Made by a program: the position numbers and the translations under genes. A DNA stretch of 5,264 nucleotides from an uncultured Ruminococcus sp. (GTDB lineage Bacteria > Bacillota > Clostridia > Oscillospirales > CAG-272): NCBI GenBank assembly GCA_902803255.1, contig CADCPG010000147.1, forward strand, positions 1-5,264, given 5' to 3'. Of the stretch, positions 1 through 5,264 are shown piece by piece (the stretch's first letter is position 1; each line of letters opens with the position of its first letter). A model generated the notes under the pieces. The model did not search any database. It had not been told where the DNA came from and worked only from the letters and a program-made list of their open reading frames with translations.

Positions 1-1202
1 CCCATGCACGACGTGACCGCAGCGGAGCCCAGCAGCGGAGTCAGCCTCCAGTTCGCGCCAGACAGCCGTCCGCAGATGAATCCGAAGAGCACCGCGGCCG
101 AGAGCACGAAGTGCGATATCAGGACTATCCTCGCGCCGCGGCTCTGAAGGCTGCGGTATCCGGCCAGCATGAAGAGCGGGATGACGAGGATGAGGATGCC
201 GCAGGCGATCCGTATCATGCTGCCGAGCGCGGCTTTGTCGAAGAGCGGTTCGCCTGACTTTACCGCCACGCCGAAGAGTGTAAAATAGCGAAGAGCAAAG
301 AGCCTCGCGTTGTTCGACCAGTCGGAGATGTCGCTCCATCCCGAATAAGCGTCGGCGTATCCGGCAGAGATGTGATCCCCCTTCAGCGCCGACAGCACGG
401 CGGCCCCGACGAGCGTGCCGAACACGACGGCCGCCGCCGCGAGCAGGCTTCCGGCGTTCTTCCGTGCGAAGAGCCCGTCTCTGCCGCGGAGCAGCCATTC
501 GGCCGCGATGCCGGCGACGAGCGGGAGAGTGCCTATGACTATGACCTGCATGCCGTCGGTCGCCGTCCCTGCCGCCAGGGCGGCCAGAAAGAGCGCGTAC
601 ATGACGAGCATGACGGTGTTCTTCCGTCTGTGTGCTCCCGCCGTTCCGCCTCCTCCGGTCAGCCTGTCCGACGACTCGCAGATCCGCATCGCGAGTCCGG
701 CGCCGAGAAGGAGGACCGTAAGTCCCACGGAATAGTATATCGTGTGGCCCCACATGATCTCGCGGAGCTTGTCTGACGACGACAGGAGCATCGTGACCGC
801 GAAGACTGTGAGTGACGCACCCCATCTGCCGTATCCTGCCGACGAGACGCAAAACCATACGGCGGCGGAAAAGATGACGGCGAAGATGACCATCGCGATG
901 TTGTGAGCCGTGATCCCGAACCCGAAGATCTTTATGAGCGGGATCATCCACGCGGAGCCCGAGAAGGGAAGCAGCGCGGCGTACCTGAAGGTCTCGTCGA
1001 AGACACTGCCCGACTCGACGCTCGCGTTCGCCCAGTAGAGCGAATCGGTGCAGTCGGCGTGGAAGTAGCCCTCGCCCGGCCCGAGTATGTAGTAGATCGC
1101 CAGAGCGGTGCCCGCGGCAGCGGGCAGCAGCGACAGGATGAACAGGATCACGCGCACCGGCTTTTTTTCAGAAAGCGCGCGCACCGAAGTCTTGAGACTC
1201 AT
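1..1202 (-). CDS. GT-C-type polytopic membrane protein, probable glycosyltransferase (3' part missing)
   Basis: Reading from ATG at 1202 gives 400 uninterrupted codons to the window edge, so the C-terminus is missing. After a short basic N-terminus there is a first membrane segment (about residues 17-39). Next comes an outer loop with H48-A-D50-C-T-D53 followed by LYWANAS, then at least eight more hydrophobic segments (about 100-120, 127-141, 154-173, 195-213, 217-236, 249-271, 330-348, 357-378). An acidic pair in the first outer loop is typical of GT-C enzymes (PMT/ArnT, GT39-like), which use polyprenyl-phosphate sugars. The motif at 146-157 (L-R-E-I-M-W-G-H-T-I-Y-Y) I recall from unnamed clostridial membrane proteins of this kind. 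It begins inside the stop codon of the preceding membrane protein gene (ATGA), so translation is probably coupled. Donor and acceptor are unknown. A non-enzymatic membrane protein is the alternative. Confidence 0.8.
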   Translation of the reverse strand, partial: MSLKTSVRALSEKKPVRVILFILSLLPAAAGTALAIYYILGPGEGYFHADCTDSLYWANASVESGSVFDETFRYAALLPFSGSAWMIPLIKIFGFGITAHNIAMVIFAVIFSAAVWFCVSSAGYGRWGASLTVFAVTMLLSSSDKLREIMWGHTIYYSVGLTVLLLGAGLAMRICESSDRLTGGGGTAGAHRRKNTVMLVMYALFLAALAAGTATDGMQVIVIGTLPLVAGIAAEWLLRGRDGLFARKNAGSLLAAAAVVFGTLVGAAVLSALKGDHISAGYADAYSGWSDISDWSNNARLFALRYFTLFGVAVKSGEPLFDKAALGSMIRIACGILILVIPLFMLAGYRSLQSRGARIVLISHFVLSAAVLFGFICGRLSGANWRLTPLLGSAAVTSCM

Positions 1203-2830
1203 TCGGCAGGCCCTCCGGATACAGGAATAGGAAAGAGTTTTGCCGCTTTGTCCGCCACTTCGGCCTCATATCCGACAACGTTTCCGTTGCCGTTGATCAG
1301 GCAGAGGCGCACCGACGCCCAGATCGAGAACACGAGGAAGAGCGCGGTCAGCAGATAGACCGGGATCTTCAGTCCCGCCTTTCCGGACGCCTCAGCCTTT
1401 TCCGACGCCGAGAGCAGCACGACGACCGAGAAGAAGGCGCCTATGACGGTGAGGTCGCAGGTATACCGGTAGATTATCCCTCCGAGAGAGAAGTCGAGCA
1501 GCGCGACGGCGGCGATCCCGGCGACGGCGCCGGCCGTGAGCGCCCGTCTGCTCCCGCTGAACCTGTGCGTGAAGATGACGGCGGGAGACCCCAGCAGCGA
1601 GAACATGAGCGGTACGTTGAAGAGTCCCAGGGCGGCGTCGCGGTAGACGTAATGACCGTAACTTGTGAAATATGTGTAGTTGAAGCTGATGTAAGGCCAG
1701 GTCTCCGACTTCGCGGCCGGAGCGGCAAGATAGTGGAAGAAGGCGAAGGGGATGTCGGAGAGGCGAAGTTTGTATGTCGAGGTGTCGGCGACTGTCAGCT
1801 GATACGCCGAACCGAAGTCGAACGGGCCCGAAAAGCGCATCGCGTTGAAGATGAACGACCCGGTGAAGAACAGCACCACCGGAAGCCCCAGCGCCATGAG
1901 CTCGAAGAACGCCTGGAAGGCTGCTTTTCTGCGGTCCGCGCCCGGCCTTTCGCGCCTGATGATGAGGAACCACAGGCCGGGCAGGATGACGAACGCGGCG
2001 CAGACCGCTATGTTGAGCCTTGACTGAAAGACCAGCCCGTAGGCGACTCCCGCAAAAGCGAGCAATATGTATCTTCCGGCACGTGACGCGCATCCGTACG
2101 CCGACAGGCAGAGGAAGATGAATACCGACAGGAACGCGCACCCGGATACCGAAGCGATGTAGTAGAACGGAGTCCAGCCGCGCGCGATGAGCGGGATGAG
2201 CGTTGCCCAGAAGAAGGCGGGAGCCGCAAAAAGCAGGAGCCAGCGGGGCACCCGGGGCGCGAATGAGACCGCCCACTGCCATACGCAGAGCGGCATGAAG
2301 ACCGAGGCGATCAGCAGCAGCACCTGCATGACGGTGCCGTCGCCGGGAAGCTTTCCGGTGAGAAGTTTGCAGGGGTAATAGACCGTAAGTATCGGCGCGA
2401 TGCCGAAATAAGAGTAGTATTTCCCGTTATATAGCGCCCTGTCCCACATATACCAGACGCCGGCCTTGTCTCTGGCCGCGCGGTCGTACGGGTTCTCGAG
2501 CGAGGCCAGCGCCTCGGACACCCTGACGTCAAGCCAGGTCTGTCCCTTCTCGAAGGCGTCGAACTGCTGCACATAGGGGCTGTATCCCGACGGATCGCCC
2601 GCCAGCGGATATTCTATCGGGTCGGTCGACGAAGCGAATCCCGCCCCGTATATCAAGGCCGGGATCATGCAGAGCAGCACCGACAGCAGGCACATGACCG
2701 CCGTGGCGGCATTAAAGCCTCTGACTTCCGCGAGGGTGTTTTCCGCCGGTGCGTTCCCGCTCTTGCGCCCGCGCTTTCTGATGTCTGCGGCGGGCTTTCC
2801 GTTTCCGCCCGTCCGTTTCTTCTCACTCAT
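1199..2830 (-). CDS. GT-C-type polytopic membrane glycosyltransferase candidate, 543 aa
   Basis: A highly basic, Gly/Lys/Arg-rich cytosolic N-terminus (about 1-36) precedes a first membrane segment (41-63). A long outer loop (64-143) then carries the conserved-looking elements Y-V-Q-Q-F-D (86-91), L-E-N-P-Y-D (111-116), D130 and Y-N-G-K-Y-Y-S-Y-F-G (134-143). About nine further hydrophobic segments follow (near 165-190, 198-217, 221-245, 253-267, 270-291, 305-329, 402-421, 431-447, 454-475, 489-510). N329-x-x-R-F-x-G-P-F-D-F-G (329-340) and R-Y-T-C-D (455-459) match patterns I recall from unnamed GT39-like proteins of Clostridia and Actinobacteria. The family role would be transfer of a sugar from a polyprenyl-phosphate donor outside the membrane. 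The start overlaps the stop of the flavoenzyme gene and the stop overlaps the next start (ATGA both times). Glycosyltransferase function is inferred from fold-like features; the substrate is unknown. Confidence 0.85.
   Translation of the reverse strand: MSEKKRTGGNGKPAADIRKRGRKSGNAPAENTLAEVRGFNAATAVMCLLSVLLCMIPALIYGAGFASSTDPIEYPLAGDPSGYSPYVQQFDAFEKGQTWLDVRVSEALASLENPYDRAARDKAGVWYMWDRALYNGKYYSYFGIAPILTVYYPCKLLTGKLPGDGTVMQVLLLIASVFMPLCVWQWAVSFAPRVPRWLLLFAAPAFFWATLIPLIARGWTPFYYIASVSGCAFLSVFIFLCLSAYGCASRAGRYILLAFAGVAYGLVFQSRLNIAVCAAFVILPGLWFLIIRRERPGADRRKAAFQAFFELMALGLPVVLFFTGSFIFNAMRFSGPFDFGSAYQLTVADTSTYKLRLSDIPFAFFHYLAAPAAKSETWPYISFNYTYFTSYGHYVYRDAALGLFNVPLMFSLLGSPAVIFTHRFSGSRRALTAGAVAGIAAVALLDFSLGGIIYRYTCDLTVIGAFFSVVVLLSASEKAEASGKAGLKIPVYLLTALFLVFSIWASVRLCLINGNGNVVGYEAEVADKAAKLFPIPVSGGPAE
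1211..1216 (-). promoter_or_regulatory. Ribosome binding site GGAGGG for the partial membrane protein
   Basis: GGAGGG lies 8 bases before the ATG at 1202, inside the end of the preceding gene. It supports this start and shows the gene can be initiated on its own as well as by coupling through the ATGA overlap. Confidence 0.7.
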
Positions 2831-4428
2831 TTTTCCTTTTTATCCTTATTCCCTGACACCGTCTCGTGATATTCCTTCTCGGTGTTGACGTTCCAGACGT
2901 CGCGCTTGTCGGTCGAGCCGGCCGCGACTGCCTTCACCGCCTCGATGGCGGTGAGCATCGAGTGGTCCATGTTGTTGTATCTGTGCTGTCCGTTGCGGCC
3001 GAGGCACCAGAGGTTGGGCAGCGACGACAGCCAGTCCTTCACGGTGTCGAACTCGCTGTAGGTGTCGAAATAAGCGGGATAGGCCTTCTTTACCTTGAGT
3101 CTGCAGGCGTCCTTTATCGCCGACGTGCTTTCTATGACGCCGATCTTCACGAGCTCCTCGCCCGCCATGCGGATGAAGTCTTCGTCGCTCATGTTCCACA
3201 TTTCGTCGTTTTCCTGGCAGAAATACTCGAGTCCGATCCACACGGTGTGTTCGGGGTCGGCCACGAGGTAGGGCGACCAGTTGTTGTATATCTGGAGCCT
3301 GCCGAGCTTTACGTCTCTGTCCTGGATGTAGATCCAGCAGTCGGGGACGTCGCCGGTGAGCGTCGCGTATCTGGTCCTGTTGACGAGAGAGAGACGGTCG
3401 GTGAGTATGCCGACGGTCTGGTAGTCGCGGTAGGGAAGTCCTCCGGCGACGCGGCGGACGTCGGCGGGCGGGACGTCGCCCATGCCGGCGACGAGATCGC
3501 GCACCGGCATCGTCGAGAAGAACTCGTCGGCGGCGAACTCGCGCCCGTCCTCCGATACGACCGACGTCACTCTGCCTCCGGAGATCTTTATATCCTTCAC
3601 TTTGCAGTTCATGATTATCTCGCCGCCCATCTTCCTTATGTCGTCGGCGAGGAACTCCCAGAGCTGTCCCGGGCCCATCTTCGGGTAGTAGAACTCCTCG
3701 ATGAGCGAGGTCTCCACCTTGTCTTTGGATCTGAACGGCTTCGTCAGCGTGCTCCATACCGCCTTCCACAGCGAAAGGCCCTTGGTGCGCTGGGCCCCCC
3801 AGTCGGCCGAGATCTCGGAGGGGTGACGGCCCCAGAGGTTCTCGGTGTAGTACTCGAAGAACATCTCGTAGAGCGGTCTGCCGAAGCGGTTGATGTAGAA
3901 GTTCTCGAGCGAGGTCTCCTTCTTTTTGAATATCTGCGCGAAGACGTAGCCGAATCCAGACTTCACCGTCCTTCCGAACCCCAGGTTTTTGAAGGTCTCC
4001 GGCTTGATCGACAGCGGGTAGTCGAAGAATTTATGAAGGAAGTATATCCTCGAGATGCGGCGCCGGAGCAGGAACACTCTGTCCTCGGTCTCGGGGTCGG
4101 GGCCTTCCGCCGGAAGGTCCTTGACGTTGCCGAGCTTTTTGTCGTCGTATGACGGCTTGCCCTGCAGCGGCATCAGCTCCCGCCACAGACTGTTCACCTC
4201 GTCGTTCTTGGTGAAGAAGCGGTGGCCTCCGAGGTCCATCCTGTTGCCGCGGTAGCGGTGCGTTCTGGCGATGCCGCCTATGTATTCGCTCTCCTCGAGC
4301 ACGACGGGCCTGATCCCCGTCTCCTTCAAGAGCATGTACGCCGCGGTGAGCCCGGCGGGGCCGGCTCCTATGACGACGGCCGTCTTCTTTTCACTGACCT
4401 GTCCCGGTCCCTTTGCCTGTTCTTCCAT
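2827..4428 (-). CDS. NAD(P)/FAD-dependent oxidoreductase, UDP-galactopyranose mutase-like
   Basis: Numbering is from Met at 4428 (533 aa). The N-terminus has a Rossmann FAD-binding fold: G-A-G-P-A-G (21-26), E45 at the end of strand 2 for the FAD ribose, then I-G-G and G-G-H-R-F-F (67-72). F-F-D-Y-P (134-138), R-F-G-R-P-L-Y (181-187) with N-L-W-G (197-200), and A-D-W-G-A-Q-R (208-214) follow the UGM-like pattern. The C-terminal flavin-contact motif G-R-N-G-Q-H-R-Y-N-N-M-D-H-S is at 477-490. These fit the PRK07208-type branch related to UGM and HemY, for which I know no proven reaction. No signal peptide is seen, so it is cytosolic. Lying before two GT-C genes, it likely alters a sugar nucleotide or lipid-linked sugar. 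Protoporphyrinogen oxidase is an unlikely alternative because no heme gene is near. An in-frame ATG at 4446 would add six residues but lacks a ribosome binding site. Confidence 0.9.
   Translation of the reverse strand: MEEQAKGPGQVSEKKTAVVIGAGPAGLTAAYMLLKETGIRPVVLEESEYIGGIARTHRYRGNRMDLGGHRFFTKNDEVNSLWRELMPLQGKPSYDDKKLGNVKDLPAEGPDPETEDRVFLLRRRISRIYFLHKFFDYPLSIKPETFKNLGFGRTVKSGFGYVFAQIFKKKETSLENFYINRFGRPLYEMFFEYYTENLWGRHPSEISADWGAQRTKGLSLWKAVWSTLTKPFRSKDKVETSLIEEFYYPKMGPGQLWEFLADDIRKMGGEIIMNCKVKDIKISGGRVTSVVSEDGREFAADEFFSTMPVRDLVAGMGDVPPADVRRVAGGLPYRDYQTVGILTDRLSLVNRTRYATLTGDVPDCWIYIQDRDVKLGRLQIYNNWSPYLVADPEHTVWIGLEYFCQENDEMWNMSDEDFIRMAGEELVKIGVIESTSAIKDACRLKVKKAYPAYFDTYSEFDTVKDWLSSLPNLWCLGRNGQHRYNNMDHSMLTAIEAVKAVAAGSTDKRDVWNVNTEKEYHETVSGNKDKKEK
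2834..2847 (-). promoter_or_regulatory. Tandem AAGGA ribosome binding sites for the 543-aa membrane protein
   Basis: Two AAGGA copies lie before the ATG at 2830. One ends 12 bases upstream and the other only 3 bases upstream. They fall in the Lys/Glu-coding tail of the flavoenzyme gene, whose AAA TGA end makes the ATGA overlap. The near copy is tight and the far copy slightly long, so which one is used is not clear; reinitiation may dominate. Confidence 0.5.
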
Positions 4429-4437
4429 TGTGTTATG

Positions 4438-4443
4438 TCCTTT
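4438..4443 (-). promoter_or_regulatory. Ribosome binding site AAAGGA that decides the flavoenzyme start
   Basis: AAAGGA lies 9 bases before the ATG at 4428 and itself sits directly after the in-frame ATG at 4446. The sequence before the 4446 ATG (GTAAAAAC) has no purine-rich site. The 4428 start is therefore preferred, leaving 35 noncoding bases (4429-4463) after the lipoprotein stop. Confidence 0.65.
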
Positions 4444-4463
4444 CATGTTTTTACGGTGTCACG

Positions 4464-5213
4464 TCAGCCGGCGGGGTAGGCGAACGGCGCGAAGCCGTAC
4501 GCCGGGAGCTCATCCGGCTTTATCCATTTTTCGCTCTCGGTCTCGAGTTCCGAAGAATCCGTATCATGGCTGATCTTCGAGACCGACAGACAGTAGATGT
4601 TCTGTTCGGAGTAGAAGGTAAGCGCCGTCTCGGCCAGGCATACTATCCCGCGGACGGGGTCTCTGCCCCATTCCGATCTCACGAGCTTTTCGATGTATTC
4701 ATCGGGCGTCCCCGGTATGTTTTTCGATTCGTAGAAGATGTCGTGGGAGGTCGACCGGATCTTTCCGTCTCCGCTTCCGAATGACGGCGCGACGAGCGCG
4801 GAGAGCGAGGCGTCGGCGGTGAAGGAGAGCGGCCCTCCGCCCATATAGAAGACGTACCTCTCGGCTCCGGCGATGCGCGAAGTCTGTATCACGACGTCGC
4901 AGTTGCCGTCGAGATCGATGTCGTCGACGGTGAGGCCGTAGTTAAAGCCGTCGCCGTCCGAATACGGCGGGTCGGACATGTTCTGCCTGGCCGTAAGTAC
5001 CGCGACCTCGGCTCCGTCTTTCACGACGGTGACCGACTTTATACCGTCGGCGCTGCCTCTTGCCGTATATGTGACCCCGTCCTTCGTGACCGACGCGATC
5101 TCGGTCCCCGTTCCGCACGAGCAGAGGAGCGCCTGCGCGAGGACGGCCGACACGAGTAGCAGAAGGACCGCCGCCTTGCGGACTTTCTTCTTCGCGGATC
5201 TATCGCTGTTCAT
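4464..5213 (-). CDS. Secreted lipoprotein, XAC2610/FG-GAP-like, 249 aa
   Basis: The N-terminus is a lipoprotein signal peptide: basic region (R5, KKK 8-10, R12, K13), hydrophobic stretch 14-30, and lipobox L-C-S-C with C33 as the probable lipidated cysteine (C31 is less fitting because Leu precedes it). The mature part is soluble and acidic. D98-x-D100-x-D102-G-N-C-D106 is a calcium-loop pattern of the kind seen in FG-GAP/VCBS and XAC2610-like proteins. The stretch after it (R-Y-V-F-Y near 118-122, then a Phe, Leu-x-x-Leu and a Pro-x-F segment) also follows the XAC2610 style, in which short beta repeats end in an Asp-rich loop. No enzymatic motif is seen. It precedes the flavoenzyme gene by 35 bases on the same strand and is probably co-transcribed, but a shared function with the glycan genes is only inferred. 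Family assignment is moderate; lipoprotein status is strong. Confidence 0.8.
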   Translation of the reverse strand: MNSDRSAKKKVRKAAVLLLLVSAVLAQALLCSCGTGTEIASVTKDGVTYTARGSADGIKSVTVVKDGAEVAVLTARQNMSDPPYSDGDGFNYGLTVDDIDLDGNCDVVIQTSRIAGAERYVFYMGGGPLSFTADASLSALVAPSFGSGDGKIRSTSHDIFYESKNIPGTPDEYIEKLVRSEWGRDPVRGIVCLAETALTFYSEQNIYCLSVSKISHDTDSSELETESEKWIKPDELPAYGFAPFAYPAG

Positions 5214-5223
5214 TCGTCAGCTC

Positions 5224-5231
5224 TCACCTCC
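5224..5231 (-). promoter_or_regulatory. Strong ribosome binding site GGAGGTGA for the lipoprotein
   Basis: GGAGGTGA is an 8-base match to the usual 16S anti-Shine-Dalgarno end. It ends 10 bases before the ATG at 5213, so the GGAGG core lies 13 bases away, a little long. The GTG inside it cannot be the start because its frame hits TGA after five codons. No other ATG in the lipoprotein frame occurs until residue 79, beyond the signal peptide, so 5213 is the start. Confidence 0.7.
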
Positions 5232-5239
5232 CCGGCTCC

Positions 5240-5257
5240 GGCGGGCAGACTCCCGCC
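5240..5257. other. GC-rich inverted repeat (hairpin) upstream of the lipoprotein
   Basis: GGCGGG and CCCGCC form a perfect 6-bp stem around the loop CAGACT (plus-strand reading). On the plus strand it is followed by ATTTTAA, a weak terminator-like tail. On the minus strand, in the direction of the genes, it lies 8 bases before the ribosome binding site and has no T run after it, so it is not a terminator for this operon. It could shape the leader RNA or be chance in GC-rich DNA. Confidence 0.3.
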
Positions 5258-5264
5258 ATTTTAA

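Noticed and set aside
1162..1168. Slippery heptamer A-AAA-AAG at codons 12-14 of the left-edge membrane protein, a possible -1 frameshift or phase-variable tract
   Set aside because: The -1 frame is just an Arg-rich shadow, no stimulatory hairpin is evident after it, and seven A residues are short for phase variation. GAA AAA AAG is an ordinary Glu-Lys-Lys.
372..1358. Plus-strand open frames at 372-776, 415-735 and 903-1358
   Set aside because: They are antisense to the two membrane protein genes, have no convincing ribosome binding site and no recognisable protein motif.
1392..3769. Long Arg-rich alternative minus-strand frames (1392-2282 and 2846-3769)
   Set aside because: Both lie within real genes in another frame. 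Their Arg/His/Pro-rich low-complexity translations are typical shadows in GC-rich coding DNA.
2866..4152. A 428-codon open frame on the plus strand, opposite the flavoenzyme gene
   Set aside because: It is fully antisense to a strongly supported FAD protein. Its Val/Glu/Arg/His-rich translation shows no domain motif, as expected from the complement of a gene with G/C-rich third positions.
1160..4400. The residues Ser-Glu-Lys-Lys near the N-terminus of three successive proteins
   Set aside because: The codons differ in each case, and short charged N-termini before a hydrophobic strand or membrane segment make such a match likely by chance.
2827..4428. Protoporphyrinogen oxidase (heme synthesis) as the name of the FAD protein
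   Set aside because: The GGHRFF and YNNMDHS motifs and the glycosyltransferase neighbours fit the UGM-like branch better, and no heme gene is present.

Overview
The window is one compact block of four genes, all read on the minus strand (right to left). Coding sequence is almost continuous, and both sequenced downstream junctions are 4-base ATGA stop/start overlaps. G+C is high (roughly 60% by eye), every visible stop is TGA, and ribosome binding sites are of the GGAGG/AAGGA type. Together with the protein families this points to a high-G+C member of the Clostridia (Bacillota), probably an uncultured gut-type lineage. That placement is an inference from style, not proof.

Order in the direction of transcription: (1) 5213-4464, a secreted lipoprotein with a D-x-D-x-D-G-x-x-D loop, resembling XAC2610/FG-GAP-type beta proteins; (2) 4428-2827, a UDP-galactopyranose-mutase-like FAD protein; (3) 2830-1199, a polytopic GT-C-type membrane glycosyltransferase candidate; (4) 1202 to beyond base 1, a second, different GT-C-type membrane protein cut by the left edge. 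The last 51 bases at the right edge hold a strong ribosome binding site, a GC hairpin and possibly the tail of an upstream gene.

The likely theme is building or modifying a cell-surface glycan or glycolipid. The cytosolic flavoenzyme would act on a nucleotide- or lipid-linked sugar. The two membrane proteins would transfer sugars from polyprenyl-phosphate donors on the outer face of the membrane. The substrates cannot be read from the sequence. I see no RNA gene, insertion sequence, CRISPR array, attachment site or terminator. Overall it looks like an ordinary chromosomal surface-glycan operon. Its most interesting point is the coupling of an uncharacterised UGM-like enzyme to two unrelated-looking GT-C proteins.
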